In this document: positions 44,419-55,249 of the stretch, in pieces
Position numbering within the stretch: the first letter of the stretch is position 1
Layout: each line of letters starts with the position of its first letter
Source: Taudactylus pleione
Taxonomy: Eukaryota; Chordata; Amphibia; Anura; Myobatrachidae
NCBI GenBank assembly: GCA_031769625.1
Contig: JAUIMM010000178.1
Location: 30,584,001-30,648,000 of the forward strand
Direction of reading: 5' to 3'
DNA: 64,000 nucleotides
Made by a program: the position numbers and the translations under genes
Notes under the pieces: model-generated
The model's input: only the letters and a program-made list of their open reading frames with translations
Told to the model about the DNA's origin: nothing
Databases searched by the model: none

Positions 44419-44426
44419 TTTGTACT

Positions 44427-45115
44427 TAAGCTGGGTACACACTGCCAGATATATTGGCAGATCAATTGATCGGCAAATATATCTAGTGCCCGTCGGCCAG
44501 TGTGTACCAGCGATATGTCTGTGAACAACGTCATTCACAGACATATTGCGTCAGCTGTGCTGCACAACCGATGGACAGATATATCTACAGACATAGCTGT
44601 CCATCAGCAAGTGTGTACGGGTGATCAGCCGATCACCCAAACACATGCAGCCATGAGGAGGGGGACCAGCGGCTGCCTGGAAGATGATAGGCATTCAGTA
44701 TATTAAATTTATTACCAGTTATTTATATAGCGCACACATATTCCGCAGCGCTTTACAGAGAGAATATTTGGCCATTCACATCAGTCCCTGCCCCAGTGGA
44801 GCTAACAATCTATATTCCCTACCACATGCGCACACACACACACACACACAGGTTAATTTTTTTTTTTTGGGAACCAATTAACCTACCAGTATATTTTTTT
44901 GGAGTGTGGGAGGAAACCGGAGTACCCGGAGGAAACCCACGCAAGCACAGGGAGAATATTTTCAATCTCCACACAGTTAGGGCCATGGTGGGAATTGAAC
45001 CCATGACCTCATTGCTGTGAGGCAGTAACGCTAATCATTACAACGTCTGTGCTACAGATATATCTGCAGATCACATGATCTGCAGATATATCTGCTAGCT
45101 GTGTACCCGCCTTTA
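44427..45115. mobile_element. MITE with GGGTACACAC ends, carrying a nested SINE
   Basis: Left TTAAGCTGGGTACACACTG and right CTGTGTACCCGCCTTTAA are inverted and both abut TTAA, suggesting a TTAA target duplication. Near each end the words CAGATATATCTGCAGATC and their complements form multiple small hairpins. A SINE (44705-45060, minus strand) has inserted into the centre. A second GGTGGGTACACCC copy starts immediately at 45117, a truncated relative. Superfamily uncertain (TTAA is piggyBac-like, but the ends also resemble hAT MITEs). Confidence 0.6.
44705..45060 (-). mobile_element. tRNA-headed SINE, minus strand
   Basis: Inverted relative of 36315-36690, with the same GGTTTCCTCC, TAGGTTAATTGG and GCGCTATATAAATAA-type parts. 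It contains an internal (CA)n run near 44831-44850. The B-box-like GGTTCAATTCC lies near 44992-45002 on the minus strand. It sits within the MITE at 44427-45115, so it is the younger insertion. Confidence 0.75.
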
Positions 45116-45116
45116 A

Positions 45117-46254
45117 GGTGGGTACACCCTGAAAGATATATCTGCAGATCGAGTGATCCGCAGATATATCTCCAGAAGTTGGTCGTTCATACACTCTGTA
45201 TGACCATCATCTGTGCTGCAGCAGGTCCCGGCGGCCGGGGGCATGTAGGGGGCATGGCCTAATTAGGGAATGTGTGGCCACACCCCATTCGGGAAAATAA
45301 GAGAAAAAAACATTTGCAGTGCTGGGGAGGGGAGTGCTGTGTGCCCCTCAGCCCGGCGCACCACCAATGGGGGGTGCGATCAGCATGATTACTCCCCCAT
45401 TTGGCATAGGAGACTGCTCTGGCTGCTGCTTTAGCAGCCTCGGACAGTCTCTCAGTGCAGCCCAGCACACAGCAGCATTTGCTGGGCTGCTGTGGATGGG
45501 GAGCTGTGCCAGAGTCGGGTAAGTAGCTCCCCCCCTCTCTCTGCACCCCTGTGTACGGGCGAACAGCTGATGTATCACACATGAAGTTTGCACATTGTAC
45601 ATTTCATGAGTTTGTCAAATTTTGCTTTTGCTATTCAGCATATTATTTTAATAACTATCTATTAAAAAATCTATTTTATTATAGTTGAGTACCCCTAACC
45701 TGATAGTTTCCTTTTAAACTTGCTACTACTGTAGTTTCTGGGTGCACTTCCATTATTTGATATCTGCATTACTATATATTTACTCATTTGTGATACAGTG
45801 GATAGTCCTATACATTTCCACCATTATACCAAGGAGTACCTGTTATACGCGCATGCAGGGGGGGTTTCCGAGTACCTAGAAACCCCCCCTCACCGCCGCT
45901 CCATCGCTGCCCGGCTGAATTCTTTTTTTTTTTAAAGCGAAAGAGCAGCCGGGCCCGGAGTTCAGCTTACAACTGGCTGGGGCTTGGCTGCTGGCTGAAC
46001 ATAGGGGGAGCTGCAGCGGCAGTGTGCAGCTCCTCCCAGGTAGTTCCGATGGGGCACTGTGAGAGGTGGCTGAGAATCTGAGCTGCTGCCGGGTGCTTAC
46101 TATTCCTGGCACTCTCTCCTGGAGCCGCAGGTGAAGGGGGAAGTGGGTGCTAGGGGGTGGGGGTTGCCCGCGGGGGCGTGGGGGGAGATTTCTATATTAA
46201 ATGATGCAGTAGTTGTTTGCCTGCTTTCATGTTTGTAAGTGAAAGGATTGTGTG
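45117..46254. other. GC-rich spacer, no gene seen
   Basis: Starts with a truncated GGTGGGTACACCC element with ATATATCTGCAGATC words. The blocks 45220-45550 and 45850-46190 are GC-rich with short open frames that lack recognisable domains. The C-run and A-run elements resemble non-coding repeats. Confidence 0.35.
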
Positions 46255-46830
46255 CTGTGTGTCAGTATGTGTGTTTGTGTAGTCTGTGTGTGTGTGTGTA
46301 GTCTTTGTGAGTGTCTATCAGTGTGTCTGTGTCAGTATGTGTGTCTGTATGTGTGTGTGTAGTCTGTGTCAATGTGTGTATGTAGTCTCTTTGTGATTGC
46401 CCTATCAGTGTGTCTGTATCATTGTGTGTGTGTGTGTAGTCTTTGTGAGTGTCTATCAGTGGGTCTGTATCAGTGTGTGTGTAGTCTTTGTGAGTGCCCT
46501 ATCAGTGTGTCTGTATTAGTGTGTGTGTGTGTGTGTGTAGTCATTGTGAGTGTCTATCAGTGGGTCTGTATCAGTGTGTGTGTGTAGTCTTTGTGAGTGC
46601 CCTATCAGTGTGTCTGTATCAGTGTGTGTGTGTAGTCTTTGTGAGTGTCTATCAGTGTCTGTATCAGTATGTGTGTGTGTGTAGTCTTTGTAAGTGTCCT
46701 ATCAGTGTGTCTGTAATGTATCAGTATGTGTGTGTAGTCATTGTGTGTCTGTCAGTGTGTGTGTAGTCTTTGTGAGTGCCCTATCAGTGTGTCTATGTCG
46801 GTGTGTGTAGTTTTTGTGAGTGTGTCTGTA
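46255..46830. repeat. GT-rich minisatellite
   Basis: Tandem units of the form GTGTGTAGTCTTTGTGAGTG followed by TCTATCAGTGTGTCTGTATCAGT, with variable GT tracts (unit roughly 50-60 bases, about ten copies). The Cys/Val-rich open frames through it are repeat artefacts. Confidence 0.85.
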
Positions 46831-46850
46831 ATGCTGAACAGTCCATCAAA

Positions 46851-46859
<9 letters not shown>

Positions 46860-46891
<32 letters not shown>

Positions 46892-47126
46892 TTTGAACAA
46901 CGAGTGCTGCTTCTTATTTTCATCTGGGTTTATATCAAATTGGCACCGTTGGAGGGGGGTTTCCAATTTCCAATAAAAAAAAACACATATATATATATAT
47001 GTGTTTTTTTTATTGGAAATTGGAAACCCCCCTCCAACGGTGCCAATTTGATATAAACCCAGATGAAAATAAGAAGCAGCACTCGTTGTTTAAAAAAAAA
47101 AAAATATATATATATATATATATATG
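46860..47126. repeat. Near-perfect palindrome, arms about 130 bp
   Basis: Everything from the TA/T run at 46860 to the centre ACACATATATATATATGTGT (about 46984-47004) is mirrored to 47126. The arms include GAACAACGAGTGCTGCTTC, CTGGGTTTATATCAAATTGG and GGAGGGGGGTTTCCAATTTCC with their complements. I see about one mismatch apart from run-length differences. Non-coding. Either a foldback element or a recent inverted duplication. Confidence 0.85.
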
Positions 47127-47918
47127 TCTGTGGATTTTTTTAATTGGCTCTGTATTCAGAAATTGGAAACCTCCCTCTCAAAACCCTGCGTTTGCCACTG
47201 CCTGTGATGTTATTGCATTAGATATGCTTAATGTATGTAGACACTCCCTTACTTATATGTGAAAGCCTGAATCTTCAAAGATGGTCCCTAGGACCATGGG
47301 GGATGCTGGGAAGTGGGTGTAGTCTGGTGTGCACTGTGTCTATAGCTTGCAAATGGCTGAATAAACAAGCATAGCAGTTGTTACCCATGCATCTGTGTCC
47401 TTATGAATGCATTTACAAGTAGTACGGGCTATTTCACACATGCCAGTATTCACCGGCCGGCAAAAAACATGTTTTTTTGCCATGTATAAATTTTAATTAA
47501 GCATGTAGATGGTTTGGACACAGCACGGTCGCCATTTACAGACGGAAATGTCCACTGAAATGGACGGCTGCCATTTACGGTTTCAATGTTAAAGATTGGG
47601 GAAAAAAACATAAACACGTCAAAAGAATGAAAGTAAGTATCCACAGGAAAAAATGTTTGTCGTCATGGTGAAAACCGGGGTGTGTGAAATAGCCCTACCA
47701 GTGCGCAGTACTCCCCAATGTCCCCTGTTACTTGGCTTATTAGCATATAGATTATTTTTTAATATCTCTACAGCAACCGCAGATAGCTAAAGTATGAGGC
47801 ATTCTTTCATCTGTTTTAGATATTTATAAAGCATTTACTGAAAATAAATAGATTAGGATTGATTCATAACTATATATATACATATATATATATATATGCA
47901 CACACACATAAGGGTTCT
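47127..47918. other. Spacer, no gene seen
   Basis: Short inverted words (GGCTATTTCACACATGCC near 47427 and GTGTGTGAAATAGCCC near 47680) suggest a small MITE at about 47425-47695 with a TAGGGCTATTTCACAC-type end. Otherwise AT-rich. Confidence 0.4.
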
Positions 47919-48545
47919 TCAATAAATAAGTTAACAAGACCTCTCATTACGTAGATTTATAGATTTATTCAACTCGGACATATACGTATAACCAATAGTA
48001 TGGCCTTGGTACAGATTAGTTTTCTTTAGCATTTGTTCCATCGGTACACCAAGGCACCTATACTGGCATAGAAGAGATCAGTGTCAAGCGCCTGAAGCTA
48101 GGACATGACAGCTTGTTGAACTTCACCGTCAGTTGTGAATGGCATTCCAACGGGTGCTTCTTCAATGGTCCAAAGAGATGGAAATCACTTGGTGCCAGGT
48201 CAGGGCTGTAGGGAGGATGGTTCAGTACCTCCTAATGGTAGCGACCTAACAACTCACGTGTCTGGTTGGCTGAGTGCACCAAACTCAAACCTGTTTCTGT
48301 GACATGACATTATCACCATACACCTCTACAAGTTGGCAATGCATTTCAGCTGCTGATTTGGCCTTTAGATGCAGAAATCTAATCACACTAAGCACCTCAA
48401 TGTTTGACAATGTATCCGCCAGTCCGCCATCTTACAACTGATGTTGGGAGAGTATGACTGATATGAGGCGCAGATTAATGGCCATGAGGAGAATCAGTGG
48501 AATATAGAGAACATTACACACGATAGGTTACCTTACTTATTGATA
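47919..48545 (-). pseudogene. Internally deleted mariner element with transposase fossil
   Basis: On the minus strand the reading is VIRFLHLKAKSAAEMHCQLVEVYGDN (N-terminal helix-turn-helix region). After an internal deletion it reads ELLGRYH, then NHPPYSPDLAPSDFHLFGPLKKH and a degraded C-terminal end. HPPYSPDLAPSDFH is the signature of mariner DD34D transposases. The ends TCAATAAATAAGTTAAC and TCAATAAGTAAGGTAAC (right end, minus strand) are inverted repeats. Stops and shifts abound, so no functional protein remains. Confidence 0.8.
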
Positions 48546-49387
48546 TATACTGAATATATATAAAATAAAATTTAGAACATTAGAAGTATATTTTAATTTT
48601 TGCAAGCAATATACATTAAGAAGCTTTAAGGGAAATTTGCATAGACTGGTGCACAGGAAGAAGGTAATTTAACACGAAAGAACCAATCACTCCTTAGCTT
48701 TTCTTTTCTAAGCTGTACAAAAAAAAGATTTTTAGCATATACATAGTTTCTATAATTACATATAACATTAACCACCATGTATGTTGCCAAAAAATAGAGT
48801 TGTGTACAATCACCAGTTATTGTGCAATTAATAAATATAAGTTCTGTGCTCCATTAATATAATAAAAATAGAGAATAGATGCACTAGAGAAAGTTAATAG
48901 GGTAATTTATGCTCAGTAAAAATGTATGCAATGTACTATAGCTAATCATTGCCTTAATATCAGCAGTTTTAATTTATGCTTCAAAATAAGAGGCTGATGA
49001 TCCTAAAATCTAACCTAGTTATTGCTTTTATTCCATATAGTGTTCAGGTTTATTAATTTAATGTATATCTATGATTCTTCATTATTATTACTCCCACTGC
49101 CACTCTAAGAATGCTTTAATATACAAGCTTTCCAATTAGACAATTATTATTATTATCCATTACTTATACAGTACCACATTTTGCAGTGCTGCACAATCAA
49201 GAATATACATTGAACATATTACCATAACAAAACAGGATCATTCAATAAAACAAATATAATTAAATGAAACACAAGGCAAAAGTACAGAGATCTAGCAACC
49301 TACAATAGATGTATGAAAATAAACGTTGTGAATTGCTAACCTATAATCTTTGAAGTCAAAACTCTGTAGAAGCTCAGTGTTCTGATC
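48546..49387. other. AT-rich spacer, no gene seen
   Basis: No supported feature apart from a short ATTATTATT run near 49144. Confidence 0.4.
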
Positions 49388-49390
49388 TTA

Positions 49391-49913
49391 GGGGGTGATT
49401 CATCTTAGGATCATGTAATTGCAAAGCTGCAAGCAAGCAGCTTTGCAATTCCATCCTTGCTAATATGCAAATGCAGCAGGAGGTGTATGACACACCCTGT
49501 TGCATTTGCGATCCCAGCACTCACCTGAAGGCCCCCATACATCAGCAATTGATTGCAGCAATCGTGCTATTTGCAATCGATTGTGTATAAAAATCTTTCC
49601 CTTTTTCAATCGATTATGGCAATTCTGCAATTGATTGTGTATAAAAGTCTTTCCCTTTTTCCCTTTTTTGAAAATTGCACGATTGCTGCAATCAATTGCT
49701 GATGTATGGGGGCCTTTACACAGGCTGGCCGACTTGCAAGGCCAGCGAGGTGTGCCAGCCGTCCCTGCCCATGTACTGCCCCTTAAATGCTTCTCGCTGT
49801 CATTCAGGCAGAGACATAGCAGGGGCTGCATGCGATCACGTGCGGATTCCAGATAATCGGGATTCTGCGTTCAACATTGCACTTACACTTACGTGCAATG
49901 CTGAATCAGCCCC
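49391..49913. mobile_element. Harbinger-like MITE (TSD TTA) with a nested MITE
   Basis: Ends GGGGGTGATTCA and, inverted, GGGGCTGATTCAGC, flanked by TTA at 49388-49390 and 49914-49916. Near the left end AATTGCAAAGCTGC/GCAGCTTTGCAATT is a strong hairpin. A second element (49528-49717) has inserted into its centre. Non-coding. Confidence 0.8.
49528..49717. mobile_element. Nested MITE with a ~40-bp perfect inverted terminus
   Basis: AAGGCCCCCATACATCAGCA with ATTGATTGCAGCAATCGTGC is repeated inverted at 49677-49717 with no mismatch seen. The core has a tandem pair ATTGTGTATAAAA(A/G)TCTTTCCC. The perfect termini suggest a young insertion. Confidence 0.8.
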
Positions 49914-49916
49914 TTA

Positions 49917-51142
49917 GAACAGTTGTTAACCCCTCTCTCTAACACATTCTGATCCTGGTAATTTATGAATTTTGACAATACTCCCACCCTTCTTTTCTCC
50001 TACATTATGCACAGTATCTGCTCCTATATCTATTCCACACAGAAAAAATAAGTTACAAGCCATTACAAAAGAGCTAACATTTACCAGACCATAAGTAGAC
50101 ATGGGGAGAATTACTGAGTGAGCTTATGACATGTACATGCGGCAGGCATGAATAGAAGGCAATTGCTTAGTACTGTAGATTGGTGTAGGTTGAAAAGGAT
50201 CCAATGTGCAAGTATGAACAGATAATAAGGAGAATATTTATGAAATAATATGTGTAATCTCCTTAAAACACCAGCAAATACTAAGGATCCCTTTAATTTT
50301 TCAAGGAGGGACTGCAGCAGATACCACTGGTGCATATGCAGGCCAATGCACCAACACCAAACACAGAAGCAGAGTGATAGTCTCTTATCAGGGCCAGTGT
50401 CTAGGCAAGAGAATCATACTGCATTCACATGACAATTTCATTTTCCTTTTGCTATTATTATACCCACATGGCATAAAAATGTGGGATATGGCAAAAAGGG
50501 CCCTAAGTCAAGATAAATTGTGCATGTGTGAATAAAAATGGTAGATTGCAGGTTTGCCTAAGTGAGTAGGTGGGAATATCTGAATGAGGATGGCTCTGCA
50601 GACATTAATGATGTGTCTAAGGGTGTATGGTTAGCTAGAGAAGGTTGAGTTATAAATAATAAAATGATGTGTCTAAGGGTGTATGGTTAGATAGAGAAGG
50701 TTGAGTTATAAACAATAAATTAGAAAGGGTGTCTGTGAAGATTATTATGGAACGGGGGACTTGGTTGTGTGGTTTAGCATGTATGAGGAAGGCAATGTGA
50801 CTATGTTGGATGAACAAAGCACTTACCTTTATCTCATCTCACCACCAATGCCATATTTATGACTGTCTTCTCCTTTTGCCTTTTCCATAGTGTGCAAAAC
50901 TGATTTGTAAGGCCATCAAACAACAAAGAACATGAATAAAGAACATATTTAGCATTACTAAACAACAATACAAAATAATACAATGACCAATCAACAACAA
51001 ATTGACAGAGTGTAAAACAAACATAGAATTGCAGATCCAGCTACTGACAAGACAGTGTACATGAGTGATGAGTAGTGCCCATGTGAGGTGGGCCAGTGCG
51101 CATGAACATGGGTATCAGAAGTAATGGGACAGGGGAATAGTG
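49917..51142. other. Spacer with a 57-bp direct duplication
   Basis: No gene seen. At about 50609-50722 the phrase GATGTGTCTAAGGGTGTATG plus GTTAG(C/A)TAGAGAAGGTTGAG occurs twice in tandem (about 57 bases apart), each followed by TTATAAA(T/C)AATAAA. Confidence 0.5.
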
Positions 51143-51145
51143 TTA

Positions 51146-51485
51146 TGGTGCATACACATGGTCAGATTTTTCTTCAGATCTGAATGATAACGATTTTAAA
51201 AATCATTCAATCGTTATTCTTAAGGAAAATCTGACAGATCTGACATGTCTGAACGATGAACGATGCTCGTTCCTGATGGTCAGGTAACAACATCTGACAT
51301 CTGATGTGTTTGTAGTCAGATTTGGACGATTCTATTCATTTTAATGCAGTCAAAAATCATTCATAGTTCAAATCGTTCAAATCATTGGTCAAATTGTTCA
51401 TCAAATCATTCAGATTTTCAGATCATTCAAATCGTTCAATCGTTTATCTGACACATCTGACAAATCTGACCTTGTGTATGCTCCA
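51146..51485. mobile_element. MITE (TGCATACACA termini, TSD TTA)
   Basis: Ends TGGTGCATACACATGGTCAG and, inverted, TGGAGCATACACAAGGTCAG, flanked by TTA at 51143-51145 and 51486-51488. The interior is made of AATCGTTCA/TGAACGAT-type words and folds extensively. A related, more diverged element lies at about 60750-61072. Confidence 0.8.
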
Positions 51486-51488
51486 TTA

Positions 51489-52418
51489 GGAAGGGAAAAA
51501 ATGTTAGGGTTTCATTGTTTTTGAGGGTTTATATCATAGAGAAAGGGACAGACATAAATATGGGGACACTAAGTGGTGAGTAGAGATGATAGCAAAAGGG
51601 TTTTGATGGCTGATAGGCTTGAATGAAGATTAAGCTATAAGGCATGCATGAAGTATTGAGACTTGTGACTAATCTAATAGTACATGGGAGTGTAATCCTT
51701 AGGTTAAGTGCAGCACATGCAAAATTGTGTAATTAAAAGTGTGGAGAGGTAATTAGAGTGGTAGTGAGGCAGCAGTAATGGACAAAGTGGAGGGGGGGAG
51801 TAGAGTATCTATCACTACTGTAAATGTTTTATAAATACTTAATTCCACTTTCTGACTTCTGATAAGCTTTCTTCAGTTTCAGAACAGCTTTACAAAACCT
51901 TTTTGGCTCTATTTTGATTAATTGTTTAACCAGCTGTGAAAGATATTAATTATAGAAACTCAAAATCGAACAAATTATATCACTCACCTCTAGACAGAAT
52001 GTCCATGGTTGGTACACATGGGTCACGATGGTGAACGGCGACGGGCCACCAGCCACTTGTGCGCAATGCTGGATTAGCCCCCAATTTATCACCTACTCTG
52101 AGAAGGTGAAAACTTTTCACAGCTTTTGCCTTCGAAGATTTCGCACCTCCTAAACTCCATGATTAATATGATACCACGATACGCATGATCAGGCACATTT
52201 GTGTGAAATGTTCGCACATGAAAAAATGTTTCTCACAAATTCGGCTTATCGCGGCTAATTGAATCTGGCCTTAGTTAAAAATATAATTTGAATTAAATTA
52301 TATTTGTCTCTACTTGCTATCCAAAATATGGTGAAAAAGACTTATAAAGAAAAAACTTCTAAATTCTAAAGAAACATATATTTCTTGTTTAAATTGACCA
52401 ATGTGAATTACTTAGTGC
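51489..52418. other. Spacer, no gene seen
   Basis: At 52205-52270 a fragment reads TTCGGCTTATCGCGGCTAATTGAAT, resembling the right end of the MITE at 35446-36287. Otherwise no feature. Confidence 0.4.
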
Positions 52419-52421
52419 TCT

Positions 52422-53350
52422 ATTTATTAACATTATTTTTACTAAAATAAAGTGAAAAAGGGTGTTTTTACACCCTTTTCACATTATTTTAGTATCACCT
52501 ACAGTTACTATAGGGCAATTGGAGTAAAATTCATAAAATTCTACTCCAACCCCTAAGTATCACTTATTTTTAGTAAGCAGATCGCATTTCCCATAATTGT
52601 AATGGGAAATGTGATCTGCCTCGTAGTTACAAAAAATAAATTGTGAAAAAAATACCTAGGAGGCCCTGTGATAATAACGCCACCTGGAGGTGGCATTATC
52701 CAGGGTCTCCCCCGGTTACCGGACTCCTGCTCTGCTCTAAAAGGCAGAGAAGAGCCGGGAGCCGGACCCATTGAACAGCTGTGTGGTTTAAATAGACCGC
52801 AAGCTGATCACTGCAAAAAATTAAAAATAAAAATAGTAAAAAAAAAATTTACTTACCTGACTCCATGGACTGGTGGTTGGGACTGGTGATGTCTCCCCTC
52901 TGGTCAGCTGGTCTCCCATGCTGCACTGCGGCCTGGTCATCAGGTGATCAGGTTCCAGTGCATTATGGGATATCACCTGACCGGAGGACATGGAAGACAT
53001 TACCAGAGGCCCGGATCATGCAGATAAGTGTAGTAATTAAGGGAGGGGGGGATCCGCGATTGCGGGGGGCAGGGCTTAGCACCGGGGGGCATGGCTTAGT
53101 GCCGGGGGCGGTAGCAGCGGCGGCTGGTCGGCGCATGTGCGGGCACTTTGTCACTGCATTTTTTGCGAAAATACCGTGACTAGTGTGCAGATGGGATTCG
53201 CTGGGACAGAGCTTTATCGCAAGGTCTGTCCCTGCAAGGAATTTGTAGTAAATCCCTGTGATATTGCCTGAATTCGCAATGCGATTTCAGTCGGTAATAT
53301 CACACTACAATCTGCATTACAAATGCGGATTGTAGTAAATAGAGCCCTAA
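52422..53350. mobile_element. Large MITE (GCTCTATTTANTA termini)
   Basis: Left GTGCTCTATTTATTAA and right TAGTAAATAGAGCCCT are inverted. Inside, AAGTGAAAAAGGGTGT/ACACCCTTTTCACATT and GCAGATCGCATTTCCCATAA/GGGAAATGTGATCTGC are strong hairpins. The GC-rich centre (52850-53200) shares an ACTTACCTGACTCC phrase with 4250. Flanks repeat AATGTGAATTACT on both sides (two copies on the right), which may be a target duplication plus local slippage. Confidence 0.6.
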
Positions 53351-53449
53351 ATGTGAATTACTAAATGTGAATTACTAAAACAAGATTGCAACTAACAGCT
53401 AGTATTGCATTTTGATTATTTCAATCATTTGGATGTGTTACAAAATGAC

Positions 53450-53780
53450 AAAATTCAGTATGTCGACATCAGAATGTCGACATGGGGGATATGTTGACGT
53501 GTCATGTTGACATTCCCACTATTGAATTGCATGTCACTATTCAATATTTCAATATAGCATTTTTACAGTATTTAAGCCCTAACCCTACCCTAACCCTAAC
53601 CCTAATACTGACACTTATCCTGTGTCAAATTCCTATTTCCTTATAGATTGTAAGCTTGTAAGATTATAATGGCCTGCTTTCCTCTTTGCCTGTCTGTTAT
53701 TGCCCTGTTTTATCTTATTAACGTATTAATGTCATGTTTACAATTGTAAAGTGCAATGCAATATGTTGCTGCTTTATAAT
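53450..53780. repeat. Old repeats with telomere-like tract and SINE/LINE tail
   Basis: A GTCGACATCAGAATGTCGAC inverted word near 53460 is followed by CCCTAACCCTA words at 53576-53606. Then a 3' tail follows with AGATTGTAAGCTTGTAAG ... CTGTCTGTTATTG ... GCTGCTTTATAATTAAATA. The last part resembles the 3' ends of frog retroposons. Individual boundaries are not resolved. Confidence 0.4.
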
Positions 53781-53919
53781 TAAATACATAATAAAATAAT
53801 GGATAGGCAATGTGACTTGTGGTGCTTTGTTTTACATATAAATGACATTAACAGTTATGGACAAAAAAAAACAAAAAACATTTGAACCATTAAATTGATC
53901 CAAATTTCTTCACTACGTA

Positions 53920-54530
53920 GGGGGGATCCAATTAGCCGCGATCATCGAAAAATTGGGATTTTTTGCCGATTATCCCCAATTTTTGACGATGTGTTTTTTT
54001 CCTTATCCAAACTTCTTTGAATCACGGCCCCCTAGAGTATCAGCATTGCTTTCATGGCACCCCTATGCCAAACATTTGTTATTGAGAAATTCATAAAAAA
54101 AAAATTTAAATTAGTAAAGTGAAGTAAATTGTGCTTACCTATGTTTCTTAGGTACAGTTATGTAGTGATGAACAGGTTTGCACTTCTGTTTGTTTACATA
54201 TTTACATTATATTGACAATAAATAATTTGATTTGGTGCTGGACCATCAACCTGAGGCACCCCTGCAAGTGTCCTGAGGCACCCCAGGGTGCCAGTGCACA
54301 CAGTTTGGGTACCACTGTCCTATCCTATTATTTCAGATGAAATAATAGGATATTTCATCTGAAAACACAGAGGATCCTTGATAAGCTCACAGATTTTTGT
54401 GCTTTTGCCATTGAGGCTGTGAAAAAATGACACTTTATCATGGATAATTTTTCGGGACACATCATGTCCCGAAAAAAAAGCCCCGATAAGTGCCGGTGGG
54501 TGGACTTTGGGGCTAATTGGGGATACCACC
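53920..54530. mobile_element. MITE (ATCCAATTAGCC family), interrupted copy
   Basis: Second copy of the 6119-6364 element: left GGGGATCCAATTAGCCGCGA, TTATCCCCAATTTTTGACGATG, and right CGATAAGTGCC ... GGGGCTAATTGGGGATACC. A ~320-base segment (about 54008-54325) lies between GATGTGTTTTTTTCCTTATCC and CCTATTATTTC, where the first copy has only a few bases, so it is a later insertion. The insert shows no coding. Confidence 0.65.
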
Positions 54531-55249
54531 CATAGTGTGAGTCCCCTCATTCTTTATTCTTCACTGATACATCCAAAACTGAGAAAATATTAATTGGTAA
54601 TTTCAATATTATTTTTACTTAGTGCCAGTGTATTTCTTATCTCTGTATAGCAAAAGTCAGATATATATCTTTTAAATAATGTGAAGGATCTTTAAAGCAC
54701 CTGTTGGTCAGCTGCATGGGGATTTGCTAGTTTTCTGCTAAAATGATTGTGTTTTGACTATATTTGAGTTACCAGTATTCTTATATTGGGCACGCACAGA
54801 ATTACATTAATACGAGGTCAGAATTTTTATATTTAAAATATTACTTTTAATGGTTCAATCATAGGTCCAGCAAGTTGGCTAGCCCCTTCTTTTTCTGTCT
54901 GATGTCTGTTAGTCTGCAAAATACTATAAATGCCACTTGTTTGGAAGATAGATACCTAGCAACCTACGTATGGAACTTTAAGATCTTTCTGACTCTCATG
55001 GGGGTTATAAAAGAGTAATTCTACCTTGGGGTCATGATAAAGGTATATAAATTCAACTCAACAATAAACGTGCAGATAAAAACATTAAAAGATGGAGAGG
55101 AAAAAAAAACAACCAGTGATGGTCCCACCACAAGCTTATACTAAAAGTGTCTACAAAACACTGGACCCAACAAATTTTCACATGTCCGTGCAAAGAGCAC
55201 ACCATGGAAAATTCAAAACTACAATGACATTTCAAAGAAGATCTAAAAT
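54531..55249. other. Spacer, no gene seen
   Basis: AT-rich with no supported feature. Confidence 0.4.

Noticed and set aside
46366..46976. Cys/Val-rich open frames
   Set aside because: Translation of the GT-rich minisatellite.
52865..53179. 104-residue open frame in GC-rich MITE centre
   Set aside because: Opposing frame is also open, composition is Gly/Arg/Pro low complexity, and the region is flanked by MITE arms.
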